Shown here: one piece after another, positions 50,054 through 59,910 of the stretch | Position numbering within the stretch: the first letter of the stretch is position 1 | How the letters are laid out: the number at the start of each line of letters is the position of its first letter | Source of the DNA: Breoghania sp963678585 | Lineage (GTDB): Bacteria; Pseudomonadota; Alphaproteobacteria; Rhizobiales; Stappiaceae | Length of the DNA: 64,000 nt | NCBI GenBank assembly: GCA_963678585.2 | Contig: CAXXGA010000002.1 | Coordinates: 1,922,001 to 1,986,000, forward strand | Direction: 5' to 3' | Program-made: the position numbers and the translations under genes | Notes under the pieces: generated by a model | What the model was told of the DNA's origin: nothing | Databases searched by the model: none | What the model saw: the letters and a program-made list of their open reading frames with translations, nothing else

Positions 50054-51076
50054 TCAATAGTGATGCTCTTCGTAGCGCTTGGCGAGTTCTTCGATGTTCT
50101 CCGGCGGCCAGTTGGGAACTTCCATACCGAGATGGAGGCCCATCTGAGCCAGCACTTCCTTGATCTCGTTCAGCGACTTGCGGCCGAAGTTCGGCGTGCG
50201 GAGCATTTCCGCTTCGGTCTTCTGGATGAGATCGCCGATATAAACGATGTTGTCGTTCTTCAGGCAGTTGGCAGAACGCACCGAAAGCTCGAGTTCGTCG
50301 ACCTTCTTGAGCAGCGCCGGGTTGAACGCCAGCTCCGGCACGGCCTCTTCAGTCACCACCTTCTCCGGCTCTTCGAACGTCACGAAGATGGAGAGCTGGT
50401 CCTGAAGGATGCGCGCAGCGAAAGCCACCGCATCTTCCGGCTTGATCGAACCGTCGGTCTCGACCGTCAGGGTCACCTTGTCATAGTCCAGAACCTGACC
50501 CTCACGGGTGTTCTCGACCTTGTAGGAAACCTTGCGCACCGGCGAATAGAGGCTGTCGACGGCGATGAGGCCGATCGGAGCGTCTTCCGGACGGTTGCGG
50601 TCGGCAGCGACATAGCCCTTGCCCGTATCGACGGTGAACTCCATGCGGATCTCGGTCCCCTCGTCGAGCGTGCAAAGCGGATGCTCGGGGTTGAGAACTT
50701 CGATATCACCCACGGTCTGGATGTCACCGGCAGTAACGATGCCCGGACCCTGCTTGCGCAGGACCATGCGCTTCGGTCCCTCGCCCTGCATCTTCAGGGC
50801 GATTTCCTTGATGTTGAGGACGATGTCCGTCACATCTTCACGCACGCCCGGAATGGACGAGAACTCGTGCAGCACGCCGTCGATCTGCACTGCGGTCACG
50901 GCGGCGCCCTGCAGGGAGGACAGCAGCACGCGGCGCAAGGCGTTGCCCAGCGTCAGGCCGAAACCGCGCTCCAGCGGCTCCGCAACGACCGTTGCCACGC
51001 GGCGCGGATCGTTGCCCGGCTTGATGTCGAGCTTCGTCGGCTTGATCAGCTCTTGCCAGTTCTTCTGAATAGTCAC
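50054..51076 (-). CDS. rpoA: RNA polymerase alpha subunit
   Basis: A 340-residue alpha subunit: N-terminal assembly domain (about 1-235, with LERGFGLTLGNALRRVLLSS), flexible linker, and C-terminal domain binding UP elements and activators (about 255-325, with the SVRSANCLKNDNIVYIGDL and NFGRKSLNEIKEVLAQMGL helices). Start is GTG 51076 with AAGGGG at seven bases. Expressed with rpsM, rpsK and rplQ as in most bacteria. Confidence 0.98.
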   Translation of the reverse strand: MTIQKNWQELIKPTKLDIKPGNDPRRVATVVAEPLERGFGLTLGNALRRVLLSSLQGAAVTAVQIDGVLHEFSSIPGVREDVTDIVLNIKEIALKMQGEGPKRMVLRKQGPGIVTAGDIQTVGDIEVLNPEHPLCTLDEGTEIRMEFTVDTGKGYVAADRNRPEDAPIGLIAVDSLYSPVRKVSYKVENTREGQVLDYDKVTLTVETDGSIKPEDAVAFAARILQDQLSIFVTFEEPEKVVTEEAVPELAFNPALLKKVDELELSVRSANCLKNDNIVYIGDLIQKTEAEMLRTPNFGRKSLNEIKEVLAQMGLHLGMEVPNWPPENIEELAKRYEEHHY

Positions 51077-51198
51077 GTTTAAACCCCTTCGGCTTTCCCG
51101 CCGGCTCTCGAAGTCCGGCTATACCTTGCCTGAAAGAGAGGAATCGGACGGTAAGGGAACATCGAACCCCTCACCTGGCGAATGATAGCGATCCGCGA

Positions 51199-51588
51199 CT
51201 AGACGCGGCGGCGCTTCGGCGGACGGCAGCCGTTGTGCGGGATCGGCGTCACGTCACGGATCGACGTGATGGTGAACCCGGCGGCCTGCAGCGCGCGCAG
51301 AGCGGACTCACGCCCCGAACCGGGACCGCGGACCTCGACCTCAAGGGTGCGCATGCCGTGTTCCTGTGCCTTCTTGGCGGCGTCTTCGGCGGCCATCTGC
51401 GCGGCGTACGGCGTGGACTTACGCGAGCCCTTGAAGCCCATCATGCCGGCCGACGACCAGGAAATCGCATTTCCCTGCGCATCGGTAATGGTGATGAGCG
51501 TGTTGTTGAACGTGGAATTCACATGCGCAACACCGGAAGTGATGTTCTTGCGCTCACGGCGGCGTACGCGGCCGGGTTCTTTCGCCAT
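51199..51588 (-). CDS. rpsK: Ribosomal protein S11
   Basis: A 129-residue small-subunit platform protein. Hallmarks are GVAHVNSTFNNTLITITDAQ, GFKGSRKSTPYAAQMAAEDA and the C-terminal DVTPIPHNGCRPPKRRRV. AAAGGT precedes ATG 51588. It lies between rpsM and rpoA in the usual order, with gaps of 153 and 122 bases. Confidence 0.98.
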   Translation of the reverse strand: MAKEPGRVRRRERKNITSGVAHVNSTFNNTLITITDAQGNAISWSSAGMMGFKGSRKSTPYAAQMAAEDAAKKAQEHGMRTLEVEVRGPGSGRESALRALQAAGFTITSIRDVTPIPHNGCRPPKRRRV

Positions 51589-51741
51589 TTACTTACCTTT
51601 CAAACGATCTCGTCGCCGCCGTGTTCCCAGCGGCTACACCGGATGCCGGAAAAGCCGCGCTCCATCGGAACACGGCCTTTACGGCGCAGTTTGCAGATCT
51701 TGCCCTCGCCCGAACCCGGACGAAGGGCCGATCAAACCGGC

Positions 51742-52110
51742 TTACTTCTTCTTGCCGGCAATCGGCTTGGCCGGACCCTTGCGGGTACGGGCATTCGTGT
51801 GGGTGCGCTGACCGCGCACCGGCAGTCCGCGGCGATGACGCAGGCCGCGGTAGCAACCCAGGTCCATCAGCCGCTTGATGTTCATCGCAGTCTCGCGACG
51901 CAGATCGCCTTCGACCAGAAAGTCCCGGTCGATCGCTTCACGGATCTGGATCACTTCGGCATCAGACAGCTCGTTGACGCGGCGTTCGGGCGCGATATTC
52001 ACCTTTTCGATGATATCCTTCGCCTTGGCAGCGCCGATGCCGTGAATGTACTGCAGCGCGATGACAACGCGCTTGTTCGTCGGGATGTTGACGCCAGCAA
52101 TACGGGCCAC
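51742..52110 (-). CDS. rpsM: Ribosomal protein S13
   Basis: A 122-residue small-subunit head protein. It begins ARIAGVNIPTNKRVVIALQY with GIG helix-hairpin (IHGIGAAKAKDI), and has the GCYRGLRHRRGLPVRGQRTH segment that contacts tRNA. The start is GTG 52110 with AAGGAG eight bases upstream; the frame is open 30 codons further but unlike the family. It is first gene of the alpha segment after adk, with a 208-base gap that may hold a promoter. Confidence 0.97.
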   Translation of the reverse strand: MARIAGVNIPTNKRVVIALQYIHGIGAAKAKDIIEKVNIAPERRVNELSDAEVIQIREAIDRDFLVEGDLRRETAMNIKRLMDLGCYRGLRHRRGLPVRGQRTHTNARTRKGPAKPIAGKKK

Positions 52111-52318
52111 GCTCGTTTCTCCTTTTTGGCCAACGCCTCTTTGTGCGGGGCCTATCGTCAGTCGGTCTGTATCGATCGGTCGATCGCGCGTCACGGACAC
52201 GACAGATCGGACCGGTTTTCTCTAAACCGGCGCCGACCGCATGATTGTCGCGATTTGCGCCGGGTATTACTGGATTTGGACGCGCGACGCAACCGTCACG
52301 TGACCGTTATCTAAAACT

Positions 52319-52896
52319 TCAGGCCGTAGCGCCTTCTGCGAGAAGCGCATCGATCTGACCGGCCACTTCCTCGATGGATTTCATGCCATCGACCGTGCCC
52401 AGCATGCCGCGCTCTTCGTAGAAGCTCGCCAGCGGAGCAGTCTGTGCGTGGTAGACTTCCAGGCGCTTGCGCAGGGTCTCCACATTGTCGTCGGCGCGAG
52501 CGCCGCCTGTTTCTCGTGCCCGGGTCTCGATTCGGCTGACGAGGATCTCGTCATCCACCTGAAGCTCGATCACGGCGGACAGCGAGGTGCCCTGCTTGGC
52601 CAGCATCGCCTCAAGCGCCTCGGCCTGCGCAATCGTGCGCGGAAAGCCGTCGAGGATGTAGCCGTTGGCGCAATCGGGTTCCGCCGTGCGGTTCTCGATG
52701 ATCTTCACGATGATGTCGTCGGAAACGAGATCGCCGCGGTCCATCACTTCCTTGGCCTGCAGACCGATCGGCGTGCCTGCGGCCACCGCTGCGCGCAGCA
52801 TGTCGCCGGTGGAAAGCTGGACAATGCCATATTTCTTGACCAGCCGTTCGGCCTGGGTGCCTTTGCCGGCGCCCGGCGGACCTAAGAGGATGAGTT

Positions 52897-52900
<4 letters not shown>
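52319..52900 (-). CDS. adk: Adenylate kinase (short type)
   Basis: Interconverts ATP + AMP and 2 ADP; 193 residues. P-loop LLGPPGAGKGTQAERL, AMP-binding VQLSTGDMLRAAVAAGTPIG and LDGFPRTIAQAEALE. The zinc-bearing long LID domain is absent, as is normal for alphaproteobacteria. Its start overlaps the secY stop (ATGA), so it is coupled to secY. Confidence 0.97.
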
Positions 52901-54228
<1,328 letters not shown>

Positions 54229-54591
54229 GCCGCACTCCGGTCGAGCCCTAGATGCCGGACCGGCCACCGCCTTCGGGCCGCGTAACGCGGCGCGGCGAAC
54301 CATCCGATCGTTATCCGAAAACCACCGCGCAACCCGACCGAATCGGCCCGACAACCACACAGATGGCTCAGCAAATTGTCCCAGGCGAACGCCTGGCGCT
54401 ACCGATACATTCGGCAATTGCGCCGTTTTCACCCGTTAGGTGCATTCCCGGCGCTCGACAGCTTGCCGGTTGCTGCAACCTCGACGCGGCAAAATGGAAC
54501 CATTTCGCCACAAAAGGCAAGTCCGGCCCACCGGGCCGGACCATGTTTCTTGCCGTCAGACCGTCACTGGCCGGACTGACTGCCCAAGGCC
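54229..54591 (-). promoter_or_regulatory. 363-nt structured leader between rplO and secY
   Basis: A non-coding gap inside the spc segment. In transcript direction it holds GTCCGGCCC/GGGCCGGAC with a three-base loop (54521-54541) soon followed by TTGCCTTTTG, then CCAGGCG-AA-CGCCTGG (54381-54396), then CCGCG-TAA-CGCGG (54278-54290), all perfect stems. Possible attenuator, processing site or ribosomal-protein binding leader. A separate promoter for secY-adk is also possible. Confidence 0.5.
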
Positions 54592-55074
54592 TCAGGCCTC
54601 CTCGGCAGCCGCCTTCTTGACCAGAACGGTGACCTTGCCACCGGCCTTCTCGACCGCCTCGATCGCCGTGCGCGAAGCACCGGCAACCTCGAAGGTCACA
54701 CCGGCCTTCAGCTCGCCGTCGGCCAGCAGACGAACACCGTCCTTGACGCGACGCAGAACGCCGGCCGCCTTGAGGGCTTCGACCGTCACGGTTTCCTTGG
54801 CATCGAGCTTGCCCGCATCGATAGCGGTCTGCACCCGGCCCAGGCTGACGATGTTGAAGTCCTTGGCGAAGATGTTCGTAAAGCCGCGCTTCGGCAAGCG
54901 ACGATGCAGCGGCATCTGGCCGCCCTCGAAGCCCTTGATCGCCACGCCGGAGCGTGACTTCTGGCCCTTGACACCGCGGCCGCCCGTCTTGCCCTTGCCG
55001 GAGCCGATACCACGGCCGACGCGGGTGCGAGACGGGGTTGCACCCGGATTGTCGCGCAGATCGTTGAGTTTCAT
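54592..55074 (-). CDS. rplO: Ribosomal protein L15
   Basis: A 160-residue large-subunit protein. It begins MKLNDLRDNPGATPSRTRVG followed by a Gly/Lys-rich unstructured arm (GRGIGSGKGKTGGRGVKGQK) and the folded domain with FEGGQMPLHRRLPKRGFTN. It is last of the tight series rpsN-to-rplO, 21 bases after rpmD. Confidence 0.97.
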   Translation of the reverse strand: MKLNDLRDNPGATPSRTRVGRGIGSGKGKTGGRGVKGQKSRSGVAIKGFEGGQMPLHRRLPKRGFTNIFAKDFNIVSLGRVQTAIDAGKLDAKETVTVEALKAAGVLRRVKDGVRLLADGELKAGVTFEVAGASRTAIEAVEKAGGKVTVLVKKAAAEEA

Positions 55075-55095
55075 GTTCTTTCTCCCTGCGCCCGT

Positions 55096-55290
55096 TTACG
55101 CGTCTTCGACGACGCGCACGAGGTGCTGGACCTTCCGGATCATGCCGCGCACTGCGGGCGTATCCTCAAGGGTGCTCCGACGGTGCATCTTGTTGAGGCC
55201 GAGCCCGACCAGCGTGGCACGCTGTTCGACCGGACGCCGGATGGGGCTGCCGATCTGCTCGACCGTAATGGTCTTTTCGCTTTTCGCCAT
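55096..55290 (-). CDS. rpmD: Ribosomal protein L30
   Basis: A 64-residue large-subunit protein, typical size. TITVEQIGSPIRRPVEQRAT and LVGLGLNKMHRRSTLEDTPA define the family. It lies between rpsE and rplO in the standard order. Confidence 0.96.
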   Translation of the reverse strand: MAKSEKTITVEQIGSPIRRPVEQRATLVGLGLNKMHRRSTLEDTPAVRGMIRKVQHLVRVVEDA

Positions 55291-55331
55291 GGGAATAACC
55301 CTTGTTCAACTGGGGGCGCCGATAGACGGCA

Positions 55332-55904
55332 TCAACCCTCGGCGCCGGCAGCGCCGGCATCATCGAGATCACGACGGCGAGCCTGGAGCGTGGACACCTT
55401 CATACCGCGGCGAGCTGCCACGGAACGCGGGCTGTCTTCCTGCTTCAGTGCTTCAAACGTCGCACGAACCATGTTGTACGGGTTGGACGAGCCAAGCGAC
55501 TTCGCAACGACGTCCTGCACACCAAGCGTCTCGAAGACGGCACGCATCGGGCCGCCTGCGATGATACCGGTACCCGGAGGTGCTGCACGAAGCAGAACCT
55601 TGCCCGCGCCGTGACGACCGGCCACATCGTGATGCAGCGTGCGGCCTTCGCGAAGCGGCACCCGAACGAGGCCGCGCTTGGCGGCTTCGGTTGCCTTGCG
55701 GATCGCTTCCGGCACTTCGCGTGCCTTGCCGTGACCGAAGCCCACCCGGCCCTTCTGGTCGCCGACGACGACGAGAGCGGCAAAGCCGAAACGACGGCCG
55801 CCCTTCACCACCTTCGCGACGCGGTTGATGTGGACCAGCTTATCAACGAATTCGCTGTCGCGCTCGTCGCCGCGGTCCCGATCCCGGTTGTCCTGTCTAG
55901 CCAT
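55332..55904 (-). CDS. rpsE: Ribosomal protein S5
   Basis: A 190-residue small-subunit protein important for decoding accuracy. The double-stranded-RNA-binding-like N-domain has VDKLVHINRVAKVVKGGRRF, and the C-domain APPGTGIIAGGPMRAVFETLG. An N-terminal charged extension (RDNRDRDRGDERDSE) and a C-terminal tail are alphaproteobacterial features. Order rplR-rpsE-rpmD is conserved. Confidence 0.97.
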   Translation of the reverse strand: MARQDNRDRDRGDERDSEFVDKLVHINRVAKVVKGGRRFGFAALVVVGDQKGRVGFGHGKAREVPEAIRKATEAAKRGLVRVPLREGRTLHHDVAGRHGAGKVLLRAAPPGTGIIAGGPMRAVFETLGVQDVVAKSLGSSNPYNMVRATFEALKQEDSPRSVAARRGMKVSTLQARRRDLDDAGAAGAEG

Positions 55905-55941
55905 ATTTCAGTTCCGTGTCTGCGCGCCTGAAAAGCGCCGC

Positions 55942-56304
55942 TCAGAATTCAAGACCGCCTTCGCGAGCGGCGTCGGCGAGCGCCTTGACGCGCCCGTGAT
56001 AGATGTAGCCACCGCGGTCAAAAACGACCTGCTTGACGCCGGCCTTCACGGCGCGTTCGGCAATCAGCTTGCCGACTGCGCTGGCGGCCGAGGTATCCGC
56101 ACCGGTCTTCAGACCGTCGCGCAGATCCTTGTCCAGCGTCGAAGCGGCGGCCACGGTGTGACCGTTCGCGTCGTCGATGATCTGGGCATAAATGTTCTTC
56201 GAAGAACGGAAGACGGACAGACGCGGACGTCCGTTCGCCACCGCCTTGATCGAACGGCGCACGCGATCGCGGCGACGGTCGAAAGTATTCTTGGTCTTCG
56301 CCAT
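55942..56304 (-). CDS. rplR: Ribosomal protein L18
   Basis: A 120-residue protein that binds 5S rRNA. Family segments: RRDRVRRSIKAVANGRPRLS and VFRSSKNIYAQIIDDANGHT, C-terminus VVFDRGGYIYHGRVKALADA. It starts 12 bases after rplF. Confidence 0.97.
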   Translation of the reverse strand: MAKTKNTFDRRRDRVRRSIKAVANGRPRLSVFRSSKNIYAQIIDDANGHTVAAASTLDKDLRDGLKTGADTSAASAVGKLIAERAVKAGVKQVVFDRGGYIYHGRVKALADAAREGGLEF

Positions 56305-56316
56305 GGCAGCGCCCCG

Positions 56317-56850
56317 TTACTTCTTCTTGCCTTCTTTGCGAACGATGTACTCGTCCGCATAGCGCACGCCCTTGCCCTTGTAGGGCTCCGGCGGCCGATA
56401 TTCGCGAATCTCGGCCGCGACCTGGCCGACCTTCTGCTTCTCGATGCCCGAAATCACGATTTCGGTCGGCTTCGGACAGGCCACCGTGATCCCTTCCGGG
56501 ATCTCGTAGACCACGTCGTGCGAAAAACCGAGCGCGAGCTGCAGGTTCTTGCCCTGCATCTGTGCGCGGTAACCGACGCCGGTGATTTCCAGCTTCTTCT
56601 CGAAGCCCTCGGAGACACCCTTGACGAGGTTCTGAACCATCGTGCGGGACATACCCCACATCGCGCGCGCCTGCTTGCTGTCGTCGCGCGGATCAACCTT
56701 GATGCCGTCGTCCGTCATCGCTGCGACAACGAACTCATTGAGGACAAAATCGAGTTGACCCTTCGGGCCTTTCACTTCGACCCGCTGTCCGTCAATCGTT
56801 GCGGTCACACCGTTCGGCACGGGGACAGCCTTTTTGCCAATACGAGACAT
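56317..56850 (-). CDS. rplF: Ribosomal protein L6
   Basis: A 177-residue large-subunit protein near the factor-binding site. MSRIGKKAVPVPNGV at the start, and in the second repeat GFSHDVVYEIPEGITV, with the signature IRxYRPPEPYKGKGVRYADE at the C-terminus. The usual position is between rpsH and rplR. Confidence 0.97.
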   Translation of the reverse strand: MSRIGKKAVPVPNGVTATIDGQRVEVKGPKGQLDFVLNEFVVAAMTDDGIKVDPRDDSKQARAMWGMSRTMVQNLVKGVSEGFEKKLEITGVGYRAQMQGKNLQLALGFSHDVVYEIPEGITVACPKPTEIVISGIEKQKVGQVAAEIREYRPPEPYKGKGVRYADEYIVRKEGKKK

Positions 56851-56916
56851 GTAACTTACCTGTCCGGTTCTAACTCGCTCCCCCGAAGGGAAGCACTGTG
56901 GGAAACCCTGCGCGTC

Positions 56917-57315
56917 TTAGAAGACGCGGCAGAGCACCTCACCGCCTACGTTCTCGTCCCGTGCCTGATGATCGCTCATCACGCCCTTCGGCGTCGAAAG
57001 GATCGACACGCCAAGGCCATTGTTCACGCGCGGGATGTTCCTGACCGACGAGTACACCCGACGGCCCGGCTTAGAGATACGCGAAATCTCGCGGATCACG
57101 GGCTCGCCGTCGTAGTACTTGAGTTCGATTTCGAACTCAGACTTGCCGCCGTCGAATTCCACCTTGCTGTAGCCGCGGATATAACCTTCCGCTTCCAGCA
57201 CATCAAGCACGCCGCCACGCAGACGCGAGGCCGGGGTGCTGACTTTGGTCTTGCGCCGCATCTGCGCATTACGGATGCGGGTCAGCATATCCCCCAAGGG
57301 ATCGGTGATCGCCAT
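56917..57315 (-). CDS. rpsH: Ribosomal protein S8
   Basis: A 132-residue small-subunit assembly protein; in other bacteria it represses the spc operon by binding its own mRNA. DPLGDMLTRIRNAQMRRKTK opens the protein, ISKPGRRVYSSVRNIPRVNN and the C-terminal LGVSILSTPKGVMSDHQAR are diagnostic. It lies 66 bases before rplF. Confidence 0.97.
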   Translation of the reverse strand: MAITDPLGDMLTRIRNAQMRRKTKVSTPASRLRGGVLDVLEAEGYIRGYSKVEFDGGKSEFEIELKYYDGEPVIREISRISKPGRRVYSSVRNIPRVNNGLGVSILSTPKGVMSDHQARDENVGGEVLCRVF

Positions 57316-57326
57316 TAGGGTTCTCC

Positions 57327-57632
57327 TTACCAGCTCGACTTAACTAGGCCCGGGATACGTCCCTGGGAGCCCAGCTCGCGCAGTGCGATACGCGACATCT
57401 TCAGTTTGCGGTACACACCGCGGGGACGCCCGGTGACTTCGCAACGGTTGCGAAGCCGCGTCTTGGCGGAGTTGCGGGGCAGCTCAGCCAGCTTCAGGCG
57501 TGCGGCGAACCGCTCTTCCAGCGACAGCGACTCGTCCTTGGCAATTGCCTTGAGCCGTGCACGCTTGCCGGCGAATTTCTTCACCAGCTTTGCCCGCCGA
57601 TTGTTCTTCTCGATCGCGCTCTTCTTGGCCAT
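57327..57632 (-). CDS. rpsN: Ribosomal protein S14 (long, zinc-free form)
   Basis: A 101-residue S14 of the type without CxxC zinc pairs (one Cys only). AKKSAIEKNNRRAKLVKKFA at the N-terminus, RLRNRCEVTGRPRGVYRKLK and the C-terminal RIALRELGSQGRIPGLVKSS are typical. It lies between rplE and rpsH. Confidence 0.97.
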   Translation of the reverse strand: MAKKSAIEKNNRRAKLVKKFAGKRARLKAIAKDESLSLEERFAARLKLAELPRNSAKTRLRNRCEVTGRPRGVYRKLKMSRIALRELGSQGRIPGLVKSSW

Positions 57633-57662
57633 CGTCTCTTATGTCCTCGTCCGATCGGTCAA

Positions 57663-58220
57663 CTACTGGCGGAACGGGAAGTTGAAGGCACGCAGCAGTT
57701 CGCGCGCTTCATCATCCGTGTTCGCCGTGGTGCACACGACCACATCCATGCCCCAGATCTGATCAACTTCGTCGTAGTTGATTTCCGGGAAAACGATGTG
57801 CTCCTTGATGCCCATCGCGTAGTTGCCGCGCCCGTCGAAGCTCTTCGGGCTGAGGCCGCGGAAGTCACGAACGCGCGGCAGCGCGATGGTGACCAGGCGA
57901 TCCAGGAATTCGTACATCTGGGCGCGACGAAGGGTAACCTTCGCACCGAGCGGCATGCCTTCACGGACCTTGAAGGTCGCGATGGACTTGCGCGCATGGG
58001 TGACCACCGGCTTCTGACCGGCGATCTTCGCCAGGTCGTTCGCGGCGATCTGCGCCTTCTTGCTGTCGGCAACCGCTTCACCAACACCCATGTTGATCAC
58101 GATCTTTTCGATCGACGGGATCATCATCGGGTTAGAGTAGCTGAACTGCTCCTGCAGCTTCGGCCGAACAACTTCCAGATAATGTTTCTTGAGCCGGGGC
58201 TCGTACTTGGTGTCAGCCAT
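57663..58220 (-). CDS. rplE: Ribosomal protein L5
   Basis: A 185-residue protein that binds 5S rRNA and contacts P-site tRNA. IEKIVINMGVGEAVADSKKA, the RVRDFRGLSPKSFDGRGNYA loop and the C-terminal TTANTDDEARELLRAF are hallmarks. Its first codons overlap rplX by eight bases. Confidence 0.97.
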   Translation of the reverse strand: MADTKYEPRLKKHYLEVVRPKLQEQFSYSNPMMIPSIEKIVINMGVGEAVADSKKAQIAANDLAKIAGQKPVVTHARKSIATFKVREGMPLGAKVTLRRAQMYEFLDRLVTIALPRVRDFRGLSPKSFDGRGNYAMGIKEHIVFPEINYDEVDQIWGMDVVVCTTANTDDEARELLRAFNFPFRQ

Positions 58221-58530
58221 CGATCAGGTCTCCCGAACGCTTGGCAATCCGGACCTTGCGGCCTTCATCCGTGGTCTTGAACCCGACCCGCGTCGCCTTG
58301 CCATCCTTCGGATCGGCGATCGCCACGTTCGAAACGTGAATCGGCAGTTCCTTCGAAATAATGCCGCCCTCGGACTGCGCCGACTGGCGCGTGTGGCGAC
58401 GCACGACGTTCACACCGCGTACGAGAACGCGGTTGTCAGCCGGCAGGACGGAGATCACTTCACCGGTCTTGCCCTTGTCGCGACCGGTGAGAACGATGAC
58501 CTTATCGCCCTTCTTGATCTTCGCGGCCAT
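58213..58530 (-). CDS. rplX: Ribosomal protein L24
   Basis: A 105-residue assembly-initiator protein with a KOW motif (KIKKGDKVIVLTGRDKGKTG) at the N-terminus and GGIISKELPIHVSNVAIADP later. ATG 58530 shares one base with the rplN stop (TAATG). It overlaps rplE at the other end. An open frame beyond the start is a shadow of rplN. Confidence 0.97.
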   Translation of the reverse strand: MAAKIKKGDKVIVLTGRDKGKTGEVISVLPADNRVLVRGVNVVRRHTRQSAQSEGGIISKELPIHVSNVAIADPKDGKATRVGFKTTDEGRKVRIAKRSGDLIDG

Positions 58531-58898
58531 TAGAGCACCTCCGGTGCAAGCGAAATGATCTTCATATGGTTCTTGCCACGCAGCTCGCGCGGGACCGGGC
58601 CAAAGATACGGGTCCCGACCGGTTCCTTGTTGTTGTTGATCAACACAGCTGCATTGCGGTCGAAGCGAATGACGGAGCCGTCGGCGCGGCGGATATCTTT
58701 CGCCGTACGCACGACGACCGCCTTCATGACGTCGCCTTTTTTCACCTTCCCCCGGGGGATGGCTTCCTTGACGGACACGACGATAATGTCGCCGACGCCA
58801 GCGTATTTGCGCTTCGAGCCGCCAAGCACCTTGATGCACATAACGCGACGCGCGCCGGAATTATCCGCCACGTCCAGGTTTGTTTGCATCTGAATCAT
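58530..58898 (-). CDS. rplN: Ribosomal protein L14
   Basis: A 122-residue protein of the interface side, full conserved length. MIQMQTNLDVADNSGARRVM at the start, and GSVIRFDRNAAVLINNNKEP with TRIFGPVPRELR near the C-terminus. First gene of the spc segment by E. coli convention. Confidence 0.98.
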   Translation of the reverse strand: MIQMQTNLDVADNSGARRVMCIKVLGGSKRKYAGVGDIIVVSVKEAIPRGKVKKGDVMKAVVVRTAKDIRRADGSVIRFDRNAAVLINNNKEPVGTRIFGPVPRELRGKNHMKIISLAPEVL

Positions 58899-58963
58899 GA
58901 CTGGCCGCCTTGTTCTTCTATCGGCCCCTCAACCAAAGGGGTCCGGATGCATGATTGGTCGTA

Positions 58964-59215
58964 TCAGTTCGCGGGAGCTTCGGTCGTCCCCTGGACGACT
59001 TCCCACCGCTTGTTCTTCGAGATCGGTGCGCATTCCTGAATCAGGATGGTGTCGCCGACCTTGCAGGCATTCGCCTCGTCGTGCGCCTGATACTTCTTGG
59101 ACCGGCGCACGGTCTTCTTCAGCAACGGATGGGTGAAGCGACGCTCCACTTTCACCACGACCGTCTTGTCGTTCTTGTCGCTGACGACGATGCCCTGGAG
59201 GACTCGCTTCGGCAT
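58964..59215 (-). CDS. rpsQ: Ribosomal protein S17
   Basis: An 83-residue OB-fold small-subunit protein. MPKRVLQGIVVSDKNDKTVV opens it and RRFTHPLLKKTVRRSKKYQA plus the GDTILIQECAPISKNKRW signature follow. It lies nine bases after rpmC. Confidence 0.98.
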   Translation of the reverse strand: MPKRVLQGIVVSDKNDKTVVVKVERRFTHPLLKKTVRRSKKYQAHDEANACKVGDTILIQECAPISKNKRWEVVQGTTEAPAN

Positions 59216-59224
59216 CTTCGCCTC

Positions 59225-59425
59225 CTACTTGTTCTCGGCTGCGCGCTGAGCGCGAGCCGTGGTCTGGATGCGCGCGATATCACGACGGATTTCGCGAACG
59301 CGCGCTGTGTTTTCGAGCTGACCGGTCGCCTTCTGGAAGCGCAGGTTGAACTGCTCTTTCTTCAGCTTTTCCAGCTCATCGCGGAGCTGGTCGGCGGTCA
59401 TTGCCCGCACATCACTCGCCTTCAT
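59225..59425 (-). CDS. rpmC: Ribosomal protein L29
   Basis: A 66-residue helical-hairpin protein near the tunnel exit. MTADQLRDELEKLKKEQFNL and ATGQLENTARVREIRRDIAR are diagnostic. ATG 59425 has AGGAG at eight bases; a longer frame upstream is a shadow of rplP. It lies between rplP and rpsQ. Confidence 0.97.
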   Translation of the reverse strand: MKASDVRAMTADQLRDELEKLKKEQFNLRFQKATGQLENTARVREIRRDIARIQTTARAQRAAENK

Positions 59426-59447
59426 GGCATTCACTCCTGTGTTCCGC

Positions 59448-59861
59448 TCACTCGGCGATGCGCTGGACGAAACGGCACCGGATCGGCAGCTTTGCCGCAC
59501 CGAGGCGCAGGGCCTCGCGGGCAATCGGCTCCGCCACGCCGTCGATCTCGAACATCACGCGACCGGGCTTGACACGGGCCGCCCAGTATTCCGGGGAACC
59601 CTTACCTTTACCCATGCGCACTTCGGTCGGCTTCGACGACACCGGCACGTCCGGGAAGATGCGGATCCATACACGCCCGGCACGCTTCATGTGACGGGTG
59701 ATGGCACGACGGGCCGCTTCGATCTGGCGCGCGGTGATGCGCTCCGGCTCCACGGCCTTCAGGCCGTAGGCACCGAAATTCAGATCGGTTCCGCCCTTGG
59801 CATTGCCGTGGATGCGGCCCTTGTGCTGCTTGCGGAACTTGGTTCGCTTTGGCTGCAGCAT
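59448..59861 (-). CDS. rplP: Ribosomal protein L16
   Basis: A 137-residue protein at the peptidyl-transferase/A-site region. MLQPKRTKFRKQHKGRIHGN at the start; RQIEAARRAITRHMKRAGRV, then GKGKGSPEYWAARVKPGRVM are hallmarks. It lies 49 bases after rpsC. Confidence 0.98.
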   Translation of the reverse strand: MLQPKRTKFRKQHKGRIHGNAKGGTDLNFGAYGLKAVEPERITARQIEAARRAITRHMKRAGRVWIRIFPDVPVSSKPTEVRMGKGKGSPEYWAARVKPGRVMFEIDGVAEPIAREALRLGAAKLPIRCRFVQRIAE

Positions 59862-59910
59862 TGTTGCTCTCTCGCTTTAATAGATAACCACCGAACGATC
59901 GTCACTGCCC

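Noticed and set aside
49373..51082. A 569-codon plus-strand frame opposite rplQ and rpoA
   Set aside because: Antisense to two essential genes with full-length family matches.
55825..57318. A 497-codon plus-strand frame opposite rpsE-rpsH
   Set aside because: Crosses four well-defined ribosomal protein genes on the other strand.
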